A DNA stretch of 32,033 bases from Bacteroides sp. (GTDB taxonomy: Bacteria > Bacteroidota > Bacteroidia > Bacteroidales > Muribaculaceae), in assembly GCA_014802345.1 (NCBI GenBank), contig JAAVCM010000005.1, positions 64,127 through 96,159 on the forward strand. The letters run 5' to 3'. Position numbers and translations under genes: made by a program. A model generated the notes under the pieces. It saw only the letters and a list, made by a program, of their open reading frames with translations, did no database searches and had not been told where the DNA came from. This document shows, in pieces, positions 1 to 7,604 of the stretch (position 1 is the stretch's first letter; each line of letters starts with the position of its first letter).

Positions 1-1553
1 GTGTAGAGGTGATTGCCTGAACCTGAACGCACGTTCATCATGTAGAGGTCGTATGCCGAACCATACTGGTTGGTCTTGGAAGTGCTGATGCTCTTCGAGT
101 AGTTGAAGCGTGCTTTGAGACCCTGAAGGGGTGAGAAGAAACCGAAGTCGAGTTCGATGCTTGAATTAACTTGGAAGTTAGAACTTTTGGTGCGGTTGTA
201 GTCGCCGGTGTTCTGAAGAACGGTGTGGTTGTAGTTCTGATTCTGGTTGACCTGAGTATTGGTGGGACCGTAGGCGGCGATGGGATAGCCGTTGACGCTC
301 TCGGGCATATAGCGGGGGTGAGTGAGGAGAAGGTTATAAGCCTTTTCGTCGCTTGAACCGCCGACCTTCACGAGGGGTCTGTTCTTGTCGCCGTAGTCAC
401 CTGAAATCTGGAGTGAGGCCTTGACCCATTTCTTGAGAGTCACGTCGACACCTGCACGGTAGTTCCAGCGGTCGTAGTCGAGGCGGCCGAGGTTACCGTC
501 CTGATCGAAGTAGCCGATGTTGGCATAGTAGTTTGCCTTCTCGGTTGCGCCGCTGATACCGACGTTGTGCTTCATTGTGAAAGCTGTCGACCAGTTTTCT
601 TTAAGGAGGTCATAGTTGAGACCGCGCATGGCGTTAAGCTCGTCAGCCTGGAAGAGGGCTGTACGGTGGTTGAGGGTAGTGTTGGTGGGGTCGGCTGCTG
701 CCATGGCGTTGTAGAGACGGCCATAGTCGTAGGCACTGAGCATCTTGGGGTTGGAGATAGCGTCGGTGAAACCGAAAGTACCGCTGTAGCTGATGACGGG
801 TTCGCCGATTTTACCTCTCTTGGTGGTCACGAGGATGACACCGTTGGCTGCACGCGAACCGTAGACGGCTGCCGATGCGTCCTTGAGGACGGTGATGCTC
901 TCGACATCGCTGGGGTCGAGGTTGTTGAAGGCCTCGGCACCAAGGTTCTGATTGTCGACATTACCGATTTTTACAGAGTTGTTGTAGACAACGCCGTCGA
1001 TGACGAACAGAGGTTCCTGAGTCTTCACGCCAACTTCACCGATGGTTCTGGCACCACGGACATACATCTGGGCGTTGGAACCGGGCTGGCTCTGACCGCC
1101 GCTGACGCTAAGACCGTTGACGAGACCGCTGAGCGACGAGGCAAGGTTACCGTCGGCGAGGTCCTTCACATCGTTCATGTCGACAGTCGAGATAGCGCCG
1201 GTGAGGTGGGCTTTCTTCTGGGTACCGTAACCGACGACGACGACTTCATCGAGGGTCTGGCTGTCTTCCTGAAGGACTACTGTCTTGATGCTGAAATCAG
1301 TGATAATCATGGGGAGGTAGCCGATGTAGGAGACTTCCACTTTGGCACCTTTGGGGACTTTGATAGAGAAGTTACCGTCGATGTCTGTGATGGCAACGAT
1401 GTCGGTGTCTGGGACACGGACAGTGGCACCAATCAGAGGCTCGGCCTGTGCGTCGGTTACTGTTGCCTGATAGAGAATGTCCTGCGCAAACGCGGGGAGA
1501 GACAACAGAAGCGCAAATAGGACGAGGCTTATTTTTGCTATACAGTGTTTCAT
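1..1553 (-). CDS. SusC/RagA-family TonB-dependent outer-membrane transporter, N-terminal part
   Basis: This is the first 517 codons of a gene whose 3' end lies beyond the window edge. SusC proteins import oligosaccharides or peptides across the outer membrane, powered by TonB and usually capped by a SusD lipoprotein. Seen here: a Sec signal peptide (residues 1-23, cleavage after AFA), a carboxypeptidase-regulatory-like domain (about 25-95), the SusC signature DEVVVVGYG (102-110), then a plug domain with typical motifs (FVIDGVVYNN, LKDASAAVYGSRAANGVI) and the start of the beta-barrel. The ATG at 1551-1553 is the only start placed in front of the signal peptide. It lies 22 nt after the stop of the DUF4957 lipoprotein gene, so the two are probably co-transcribed. 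The substrate cannot be told from sequence. A susD partner, if present, would be outside the window. Confidence 0.95.
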   Translation of the reverse strand, partial: MKHCIAKISLVLFALLLSLPAFAQDILYQATVTDAQAEPLIGATVRVPDTDIVAITDIDGNFSIKVPKGAKVEVSYIGYLPMIITDFSIKTVVLQEDSQTLDEVVVVGYGTQKKAHLTGAISTVDMNDVKDLADGNLASSLSGLVNGLSVSGGQSQPGSNAQMYVRGARTIGEVGVKTQEPLFVIDGVVYNNSVKIGNVDNQNLGAEAFNNLDPSDVESITVLKDASAAVYGSRAANGVILVTTKRGKIGEPVISYSGTFGFTDAISNPKMLSAYDYGRLYNAMAAADPTNTTLNHRTALFQADELNAMRGLNYDLLKENWSTAFTMKHNVGISGATEKANYYANIGYFDQDGNLGRLDYDRWNYRAGVDVTLKKWVKASLQISGDYGDKNRPLVKVGGSSDEKAYNLLLTHPRYMPESVNGYPIAAYGPTNTQVNQNQNYNHTVLQNTGDYNRTKSSNFQVNSSIELDFGFFSPLQGLKARFNYSKSISTSKTNQYGSAYDLYMMNVRSGSGNHLY

Positions 1554-1575
1554 TTGTCTTTATAATTTAAGGTAT

Positions 1576-3066
1576 TTATTCAAACCAGCGGGGGTCGCCA
1601 ATCTTATTGTCGATGCAGATAGCTGCCTGAGGACGGAAGTTGACACCACCCTTGGGATCGTCGAGATTGAACATTTCAGTAGTCGGACCTGCGAAGTTGG
1701 GATCGACTTCAGTCGACATCTTCAGGACATTGTTGTGGAGACTGGCTTCGTCGCCTGCGAGCCATGAAACGTTGTCGGATGACACCTGGCTTGTTCCGCT
1801 ACGGAAGCAATACTGGTCAAGACGGTTGATGTCGTAGAAGATACAGTGGTTGATGGTGGCTACGAGACCGCTGTTGTCCATGTTGTTGGCAAACTGGTCG
1901 CCGGTGAAGGTCTTGTAGAAGGTACAGTAGGTGAGGGAGTGCTGGGTGGTAGCACCGGGGCCGAAGGCACGCTCGGGCTGCATACGGACACCGTAGCGGA
2001 GGAAGCGGCACTTGAAGTCGGCAAGATTATAGAATGTGCTGTTGGTAAGGGTCATTCTCTCGATGCCGGCAAAGCCCCAGTTGTCTTCGAGACTGATTGC
2101 GGGCTTGGAGTTGGCTTTGTTGAACTGAACCACGCAGTTGTCGATGCGGATGTTCTTGAAAGCCCATCCGGAAGTGCCTTCGTTGACAGCGCCGGTTGCG
2201 ATGATGCTTGAAGGAACATTGCGGAGGTTGCAGGATTCGAGCGAGACGGGGTTCATGACGATGTAGCCGTCCTTGACATTGTCGGCCATAGCCTTGATGC
2301 CGAGGGCTTCGGTCGAGAAGCGGGCATCGGCATCACCGTTGATGGTGATAAGGCTGGTGAGGGGTGCCTCGGTCATATCGAAGTTGATGTAGCGGAGGAC
2401 GAGACCGTTCTGGTTGAGGAAAGTACCTTCATTGGAGACAACTACGAGGGGACGGTTGTAGCGGTCGCCACGGATGGTGACATTGGCAACGCGAAGGTCA
2501 GCCTTGCCTGAGAGCTGATAGGTCTCGCCGCCGATAAGCTCGAAAGCAATTTCGTCGGTCGAGTTGGCGGGGAGATTCTCGGCGATGAACTGAGAGATTT
2601 CAATGCCGGCGGGGATGGTGGTGGCGGGGAGCATGGTGCTGTAAGCCACGACTGAGGGAGTGACGGAAGCCTTGTTGTTGAGTTTCTCGTTGCCGAGGGT
2701 CCCGACACTGACTTCATACTTGGTGTCAAGCTCGCGCTTGAACGAGAAGTGGCAGCCGTCGATGACACTGTCCTTGACCACGGCGATGGGGTTTTCGGGG
2801 TCATTGACAATGTTGACATTTGCAAGATAGCCTCCTGCACCGAACACGACGGGCCAGGAAACATCAACACTCTGTGAGCCGTCACCGGCAGTCTGGACCT
2901 TGAAGTTGTCAAGATCGAGCTTCGGAGCCGCCAGCTGGGCATTGGTCACACCCGCCCCGGGACTGAAACGCTCGTTGTCGTCCACGCCATCGGCGCAGGA
3001 AGTCACGAGTGACAGCATCAGGGTGGCGCAGCAGATGCCATTGAGCCATTTGATTCTGTAGTTCAT
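1576..3066 (-). CDS. DUF4957/DUF5123-type surface lipoprotein with parallel beta-helix repeats
   Basis: A 496-residue predicted lipoprotein. The N-terminus has a hydrophobic segment and the lipobox LVTS|C, with Cys24 as lipidation site, followed by an acidic stretch (ADGVDDNE) of the kind linked to surface export in Bacteroidota. Residues about 45-140 look like a fibronectin III-like domain (VDVSWPVVFGAGGY). The rest, about 150-496, reads as a pectate-lyase-like beta-helix, with recurring NCxF/TLTNSTFYNL/INHCIFYDI turns and the C-terminal PRW motif of the DUF4957 and DUF5123 families. Such proteins occur in polysaccharide utilisation loci, often with pectin genes, and may bind glycan; no catalytic residues can be assigned. 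The gene lies between a sugar isomerase-like gene and susC on the same strand. Function is inferred; the family call is fairly secure. Confidence 0.85.
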   Translation of the reverse strand: MNYRIKWLNGICCATLMLSLVTSCADGVDDNERFSPGAGVTNAQLAAPKLDLDNFKVQTAGDGSQSVDVSWPVVFGAGGYLANVNIVNDPENPIAVVKDSVIDGCHFSFKRELDTKYEVSVGTLGNEKLNNKASVTPSVVAYSTMLPATTIPAGIEISQFIAENLPANSTDEIAFELIGGETYQLSGKADLRVANVTIRGDRYNRPLVVVSNEGTFLNQNGLVLRYINFDMTEAPLTSLITINGDADARFSTEALGIKAMADNVKDGYIVMNPVSLESCNLRNVPSSIIATGAVNEGTSGWAFKNIRIDNCVVQFNKANSKPAISLEDNWGFAGIERMTLTNSTFYNLADFKCRFLRYGVRMQPERAFGPGATTQHSLTYCTFYKTFTGDQFANNMDNSGLVATINHCIFYDINRLDQYCFRSGTSQVSSDNVSWLAGDEASLHNNVLKMSTEVDPNFAGPTTEMFNLDDPKGGVNFRPQAAICIDNKIGDPRWFE

Positions 3067-3162
3067 GGTTCTTGATTGTTATTGATTAAAAATAGTTGAT
3101 TGATAGATTCTTAGTTAAAAAGTTGGGTCGGGGAGAATGGAGAGCCGAGTCAGGTGGTGGGG

Positions 3163-4044
3163 TCAGTCGTTCTGGAATACCTCTTTTATATAGGCGATGT
3201 TGTTGCCGAAGTTGCGCTTGACATCGCGGACATGGTCTTTGTCGCGTGAGCGCTCGACGACGAGCCATCCGCTCCAGCCCATCTTGTCGAGGGCGGCTTT
3301 AATGGCGGGGAGGTCTACGGCGGGGTCATCCTTGAGGTTGAAGCCGTCGGTGTTGCTGAGGTGAATCTGGCAGATGTTGTCTTTGCCGAGAGTTTTCAGT
3401 TCCTTCACAGGGTCGCGTCCGGCATCGAGCGCATCCTGAAGGTTATAGTAAATCTTCACGCCGGGCGAGTTGATTTCCTTGATGAATTTTTTTGCTTCCT
3501 TGGCGGGGAGAGGGACACGGACACCGATTACCATCCCCTTGGCGACAGCCTTGGCTCCCGACTCGCGGAGACGACGGACAAGTTCGGCGCGTGCAGGCCC
3601 TTGGACAGTCCAGTCTTCCTGAATACCGCCGAGGGGGAGGAAAGCGACCTTGGAGCCCATGGCTTCCATGGTCGAGAGACAGTCGTCGATGAGGGTGTCG
3701 TAGGTCGGTTTGCCGATGAACGACTGACCGAAGAAGCCCGACATTGCCACGGAGGGGACTGCAACGCCGAGGCTGTCGGCTGTGTTGCGGAAAAGCATCC
3801 GGAAGTGTGGCTGATGGAGCTTATTGTCAAAGGTGTCACGCGCACCGAGGCCGCCGACATCCATTTCGACGCCGTCGCCTTTCAGTTCCTTGGTCAGCTT
3901 GAATTCTCCGAGTTTCTGACGTTTCAACATCATCCAGTCGCAGGCAGCTACTTTATATCGGTGATCGCGGCCGCGCTCCTGAGCAACTACCGGTAGGGTC
4001 AGCAAGGCCACGAACATGACGATGAACAGACGTTTGATATTCAT
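3163..4044 (-). CDS. exported sugar phosphate isomerase/epimerase-like TIM-barrel protein
   Basis: A 293-residue protein of the xylose isomerase-like / AP endonuclease 2 TIM-barrel superfamily. It starts with a Sec signal peptide (about residues 1-21, cleavage near VVA|Q), so it acts in the periplasm or is exported, unlike cytoplasmic sugar isomerases. Recognisable strands and likely metal-site regions include GVEMDVGG (about 57-64), a central KVAFLPLGG, QIHLSNTDGF with a His and Asp, and LVVERSR near the C-terminus with a Glu. These fit the conserved Glu/His/Asp ligand pattern of the fold. It is the first gene of the operon leading to the DUF4957 lipoprotein (96-nt gap) and susC. Similar exported proteins accompany glycan-use genes in Bacteroidota. 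The true substrate and whether it isomerises, epimerises or hydrolyses cannot be judged. Confidence 0.85.
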   Translation of the reverse strand: MNIKRLFIVMFVALLTLPVVAQERGRDHRYKVAACDWMMLKRQKLGEFKLTKELKGDGVEMDVGGLGARDTFDNKLHQPHFRMLFRNTADSLGVAVPSVAMSGFFGQSFIGKPTYDTLIDDCLSTMEAMGSKVAFLPLGGIQEDWTVQGPARAELVRRLRESGAKAVAKGMVIGVRVPLPAKEAKKFIKEINSPGVKIYYNLQDALDAGRDPVKELKTLGKDNICQIHLSNTDGFNLKDDPAVDLPAIKAALDKMGWSGWLVVERSRDKDHVRDVKRNFGNNIAYIKEVFQND

Positions 4045-4212
4045 TCCTGTTGATTTAAGGTGGGAAAATGTTTTGTTATTGTAGCTAATACAGTAAACTA
4101 TTTTGTAAGTGAACTGACGCAGATTCGACGAAGAACTCTTTCATCACCGGTGTGCGGGAGTTGCATTTTGAAAATTTTCTGTGAGTTTGACTTAAAGACT
4201 TGTAACCGGATG

Positions 4213-4242
4213 CAAAGATATATATTTTTTTACAAAACCAAA
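4213..4242 (-). promoter_or_regulatory. Bacteroidota-type promoter of the isomerase-lipoprotein-susC operon
   Basis: On the minus strand a -33 element TTTG (4242-4239) is followed after 18 nt by TATCTTTG (4220-4213), matching the Bacteroidota consensus TTTG/TAnnTTTG. Transcription would begin near 4206 and give a leader of roughly 160 nt before the ATG at 4044. Confidence 0.7.
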
Positions 4243-4366
4243 CCTTTTTTTAGTAAAAAGTGTAATAATAACACCCATTTTTACATATTGTATCGACAAT
4301 ATTGGCGATTTCTATGTTTTAGAGCATAAAAACCGGGGTAATTTCGCAATGCTTAAAGTTTATGCT

Positions 4367-4374
4367 TAACTTTG
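4367..4374 (+). promoter_or_regulatory. -7 element of the HAD phosphatase promoter
   Basis: TAACTTTG matches the Bacteroidota -7 consensus TAnnTTTG and stands 31 nt before the ATG at 4406. I see no clear TTTG at the expected -33 distance. Confidence 0.5.
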
Positions 4375-4405
4375 CGGTCAAAATCACCTGTCAGAAAAAC
4401 AGAGA

Positions 4406-5203
4406 ATGAAAAAGATGATACGAGCCATATTTTTCGACATCGACGGCACGCTTGTGCCGTTTGGGTCACACGGGATACCTGAGGAGGTCAAGGATGCGAT
4501 TGCGGAGGTACGCGCGAAGGGTGTGAAGGTCTTTATTGCGACCGGCCGGCATCCGGCATGGATCGACAATCTCGGGGATACGGAGTTTGACGGCTATGTG
4601 ACCGTCAACGGTGGTCTCTGTTTCCTGTCGGACAAGAAGACCCTTATCTACCGCCGTACGATTTCTACCCCCGACATAGAGCGTGTGATTCCGTTCTCGC
4701 ACGAGACGGATATTCCTTTTGTGGCTATTCCGATAGATGGACGGATTTTCATAAACAGGATTGACGACGGTGTGCGCCATGTCATGAAGCTCTTGCGTGT
4801 GGCTCACATCGATGTTGCCGACCTTGAAACGATAGGTGGCCGCGAGGTGGTGCAGATGATGGCTTTCGGGACGGAGCAGGAGCGACTTGACTGCGGATTG
4901 TTCGGGCGTGTACTGACCGACTGTGAGCCGACGAGCTGGAATCCGTATTTCTGCGACATCATCCCTAAGGGGAGTGACAAGAGTGTCGGCATCGACCGCA
5001 TGATAGAGCATTTCGGGATTGACCTTTCGCAGACGATGGCTTTCGGCGACGGGGGAAACGACATCGGGATGCTGCGCCATGTGGCTGTCGGTGTCGCTAT
5101 GGGCAATGCTGAGGCGGATGTGAAGGAAGCTGCCGACTATGTGACTGCCGCTGATACGGATCACGGGGTCGTCAATGCTTTCAGGCACTTCGGGCTGATT
5201 TGA
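4406..5203 (+). CDS. Cof-type HAD-IIB family phosphatase
   Basis: A 265-residue cytoplasmic hydrolase of the haloacid dehalogenase superfamily, subfamily IIB (Cof/YbjI-like), which dephosphorylates sugar phosphates and related small metabolites. All four motifs can be seen: motif I FFDIDGTL with the nucleophile Asp11 and acid/base Asp13, motif II IATGRHP, a motif III lysine in KGSDKSVGI, and motif IV FGDGGNDIGML with the Mg2+-binding aspartates. Residues about 85-185 form the C2 cap. The length is normal for the family. The start could also be the Met at codon 4. The gene stands alone, with its own -7 element upstream and a strong hairpin terminator 26 nt downstream. The actual substrate is unknown. 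Confidence 0.9.
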   Translation: MKKMIRAIFFDIDGTLVPFGSHGIPEEVKDAIAEVRAKGVKVFIATGRHPAWIDNLGDTEFDGYVTVNGGLCFLSDKKTLIYRRTISTPDIERVIPFSHETDIPFVAIPIDGRIFINRIDDGVRHVMKLLRVAHIDVADLETIGGREVVQMMAFGTEQERLDCGLFGRVLTDCEPTSWNPYFCDIIPKGSDKSVGIDRMIEHFGIDLSQTMAFGDGGNDIGMLRHVAVGVAMGNAEADVKEAADYVTAADTDHGVVNAFRHFGLI

Positions 5204-5228
5204 AAGGGGAGGTCTGTCCATACGAAAA

Positions 5229-5261
5229 AATGGTCTGCGCAGTGCGCAGACCATTCATTTT
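5229..5261 (+). terminator. rho-independent terminator after the HAD gene
   Basis: A 13-bp perfect inverted repeat (arms 5229-5241 and 5243-5255, beginning AATGGTCTGCGCA) is followed by CATTTTTT. The central base leaves a 1-nt gap, so the RNA would open a few central pairs to form its loop. Confidence 0.85.
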
Positions 5262-5269
5262 TTATAAAA

Positions 5270-5381
5270 GAGTGTCTAATCAGACAAAGTCCTCAAAAGG
5301 ATGTTTAATCAGATAAACTCCTCGCAGGATGGCTGATCAGTCACCTTGCTTAAAGGATGTCTGATGTCAGACAAGGTGGCG
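5270..5381. repeat. degenerate tandem repeat, period 28 bp, about four copies
   Basis: Copies begin at about 5270-5272, 5300, 5328 and 5356, each with a core like GATGTyTRATCAG and a downstream part like AAACTCCTC. The last three are spaced exactly 28 bp. The last copy contains the stop codon of ddh (5367-5369). The period is not a multiple of three, and the array is too degenerate and lacks spacers, so it is neither coding nor CRISPR. Confidence 0.6.
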
Positions 5382-6263
5382 GATGTTTTCTTCGCGGTCG
5401 CCGGGGAGGAGGTCGATGACGGGGATTTCAATCATCGTGTAGGCTCCGGGGGCAAGACGCATTGAGGCGCGTGCTACGCCGACGAGGAGCTGTGCGGTGA
5501 GGGCGGGGTTGTTGATTGACATATTGAACTCGAAACGCTGGTTCTGGGTCTTGCCCGAAACACCTTTGCGCACCATGTGTACGCCGTGACCCATATCCTT
5601 GACGGCATCGACGCTTTCGACCGCCATAACGTGGGTTTCGTCAGAGGCGAAGTAGGGGTCTTCCTTGATTGCCTTGGTCACTTCTTCAAGAGTGGCTCCA
5701 GGTTCAAGTTCGACGTAGACCATGCGGCGGTGTACGCCATCGCCCTGAGGCATTGTCATTGAAAGGGCGTTCTTTACGCCGGCTTTTGATTTGACGCAGA
5801 CAGTGTGACCCATGCTCATGCCGGGGCCGAAATTCGTGTAGGTGAGACCCTTGGGGGCTGCTGCCTCCATAAGCGTGCGGACGATAGAGTCGCTGCCCGG
5901 ATCCCATCCTGCTGAAATCACTGCGACTCGGCCGGCTTTGCGTGCGGCAGCGTCGAGTGAACGGCGGAGGTCGATGATTGATGTGTGGATGTCGAAGCTG
6001 TCGACGGTGTTGATGCCCATTGCGAGATATTCGAGGGCATATTTCTCGACTTCACGCGTGGGGGTGGCGAGAATTGCCACGTCGACGTGACCGAGTTCCT
6101 TGATGTCGGTGACAACCTTGTAGGGGGCGAGTTCTGCGGGAATCTCTGCGACTTTGCGGCGGACTACGCCTGCAATCTCAAAATCCGGGGAGGCTTCAAG
6201 TGCCTCTACGGTAAAGCGGCCGATGTTGCCATATCCGACCACTGCTGCTCTGATTTTTGTCAT
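5367..6263 (-). CDS. ddh: meso-diaminopimelate dehydrogenase
   Basis: A 298-residue NADP-dependent enzyme that reductively aminates L-2-amino-6-oxopimelate to meso-diaminopimelate in one step, bypassing the succinylase or acetylase routes of lysine and peptidoglycan precursor synthesis. The Rossmann motif VVGYGNIGR (residues 8-16) opens the NADP-binding domain, and ILATPTREVEKYA, NTVDSFDIH, VISAGWDPGSDS and FGPGMSMGHT are blocks characteristic of Ddh rather than of other Gfo/Idh/MocA proteins. Length matches the family. The ATG at 6261-6263 directly precedes the first beta strand. The gene is on the same strand as ackA but separated from it by a hairpin terminator, so it is probably a separate unit. 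Nothing about the protein looks unusual. Confidence 0.93.
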   Translation of the reverse strand: MTKIRAAVVGYGNIGRFTVEALEASPDFEIAGVVRRKVAEIPAELAPYKVVTDIKELGHVDVAILATPTREVEKYALEYLAMGINTVDSFDIHTSIIDLRRSLDAAARKAGRVAVISAGWDPGSDSIVRTLMEAAAPKGLTYTNFGPGMSMGHTVCVKSKAGVKNALSMTMPQGDGVHRRMVYVELEPGATLEEVTKAIKEDPYFASDETHVMAVESVDAVKDMGHGVHMVRKGVSGKTQNQRFEFNMSINNPALTAQLLVGVARASMRLAPGAYTMIEIPVIDLLPGDREENIRHLV

Positions 6264-6310
6264 ATTTGCATTATTAATTTATCGGGATAGTTTGTATCTA
6301 TTGATAGAAA

Positions 6311-6348
6311 GCAATGCCGAGAGACCATCGGCGGTCTCCCGGCATTGC
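6311..6348 (-). terminator. hairpin terminator after ackA
   Basis: The inverted repeat GCAATGCCG/CGGCATTGC (6311-6319, 6340-6348), an A/C mismatch, and GAGACC/GGTCTC (6321-6326, 6333-6338) form a stem with loop ATCGGC, 12 nt after the ackA stop. On the minus strand it is followed by TTTCTATC, only a weak U-tract. Confidence 0.65.
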
Positions 6349-6360
6349 CTGTGGGGATAA

Positions 6361-7563
6361 TTATTTCTTGGAAACAATCGACTCGGTGTCGCGGGCAATC
6401 ATCAGCTCCTCGTCGGTGGGGATGACGACAACCTTGACCTTGGATGCGGGAGTCGAGATGACGGCTTCCTTGCCGCGGAGACCGGCATTGACTTCCTTGT
6501 CGATTTCCACTCCCATGAAGCCGAGGGGTGCGCAGACTGTCTCGCGGAGCGAAACCTGATTCTCGCCGACACCGCCGGTGAAGACGATGATGTCGACGCC
6601 GCCCATCTCGGCTGCGTATGCGCCGATGTACTTGGTGATGCGCTGCTCGTACATATCGAGTGCGAGTTTCGCACGCTCGTCGCCGGCGTTGACGGCTGCT
6701 TCGATTTCACGCATATCGCTTGAAATGCCGGTGGTGCCGAGCATACCGCTCTCCTTGTTGATGATTTTCTGGAGGTCGGTGGCGGAGAGGTTGTGTTTGA
6801 GCATTATATAGACGAGTGCTCCGGGATCGACATCTCCGACGCGGGTACCCATCATCAGGCCTTCGGTCGGGGTGAGGCCCATAGAGGTGTCGATGCTCTT
6901 GCCGCCGACGATGGCAGTGATTGAGCCGCCGTTGCCGACATGACAGGTGATGATTTTCTGGTCCTTGATGTCGACACCGAGGAATTCGCATACGCGCTGC
7001 GAGACGTAGCGGTGGCTGGTGCCGTGGAAACCGTAGCGACGTACGCCGTCCTCCTCATAGTATTTGTAGGGGAGGGCATAGAGGTAGGATTTCGCCGGCA
7101 TGGTCTGGTGGAACGCGGTGTCGAAGACTGCCACCTGAGGGGTAGAGGGCATAAGGGTGGTGATGGCGTCGATGCCGGTCATGTTGGCGGGGTTGTGGAG
7201 GGGTGCGATGTCGTAGCACTGTTTGATCATGTCCTTCACCTCGTCGTTGATAAGCACGCTTTCGCTGAACTTCTCTGCTCCGTGGACCACGCGGTGACCG
7301 ACGGCATCGATTTCCTCGTAGTTCTTGATGCAGCCTTCGACGGGGTCGGTGAGGATGTTGAGGATTGCCTGAACAGCGCCGTTGTGGTCGACGAGGCCGA
7401 GTTCGAGGATGGCTTTCGAGCCGTCTTTTTTCTTGTATTTGAGGAAGCCGTCGGGAAGACCGATTTTCTCAACACCGCCTTCGGCGAGGACAGCGTCGTT
7501 TGACGTGTCGATGAGCTTATATTTCACAGAGCTGCTGCCGCAGTTCAGAACGAGTATCTTCAT
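6361..7563 (-). CDS. ackA: acetate kinase
   Basis: A 400-residue cytoplasmic kinase that turns acetyl phosphate and ADP into acetate and ATP, the second step of the Pta-AckA fermentation route. Family blocks are complete: the N-terminal phosphate-binding NCGSSSVKYK (residues 7-16), GHRVVHG with the catalytic-region Arg and His, VFDTAFHQTMP, RRYGFHGTSHRYV, the ASKHA ATPase-fold motif HVGNGGSITAI, and the C-terminal FTGGVGEN. Length is normal. It begins 41 nt after the stop of pta on the same strand with no terminator between them, so the two are an operon in the order pta-ackA, and a hairpin after ackA ends the unit. The assignment is secure. Confidence 0.97.
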   Translation of the reverse strand: MKILVLNCGSSSVKYKLIDTSNDAVLAEGGVEKIGLPDGFLKYKKKDGSKAILELGLVDHNGAVQAILNILTDPVEGCIKNYEEIDAVGHRVVHGAEKFSESVLINDEVKDMIKQCYDIAPLHNPANMTGIDAITTLMPSTPQVAVFDTAFHQTMPAKSYLYALPYKYYEEDGVRRYGFHGTSHRYVSQRVCEFLGVDIKDQKIITCHVGNGGSITAIVGGKSIDTSMGLTPTEGLMMGTRVGDVDPGALVYIMLKHNLSATDLQKIINKESGMLGTTGISSDMREIEAAVNAGDERAKLALDMYEQRITKYIGAYAAEMGGVDIIVFTGGVGENQVSLRETVCAPLGFMGVEIDKEVNAGLRGKEAVISTPASKVKVVVIPTDEELMIARDTESIVSKK

Positions 7564-7604
7564 TGTTTTATTGATGTTGTTTTTGGGTGGGGAGTGGAGT
7601 GAAT

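Larger units (their letters stand above)
4045..4405. other. divergent intergenic region between the susC operon and the HAD gene
   Basis: This 361-nt stretch separates two divergent genes. It holds the minus-strand promoter at 4213-4242 with its leader and the plus-strand -7 element at 4367-4374. The middle (about 4200-4330) is rich in A and T, as is usual for promoter regions. An 89-codon open frame crosses it, but it has no recognisable domain and overlaps both promoter regions; I do not call it a gene. Confidence 0.6.

Noticed and set aside
567-1520. Long plus-strand open frame of 317 codons
   Set aside because: It is antisense to the susC gene, whose translation has a signal peptide and the full SusC plug motifs; the plus-strand product shows no domain and is a codon-bias shadow.
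4060-4329. 89-codon open frame between the susC operon and the HAD gene
   Set aside because: It overlaps the predicted promoter and leader of the divergent operon, is Lys/Phe/Asn-rich from AT-rich DNA, and matches nothing I recognise.
4466-5254. 262-codon minus-strand open frame over the HAD gene
   Set aside because: Antisense shadow of a gene with all four HAD motifs; no recognisable domain.
5270-5381. Possible CRISPR array
   Set aside because: The 28-bp units touch each other without unique spacers and are degenerate; no cas genes are in the window.
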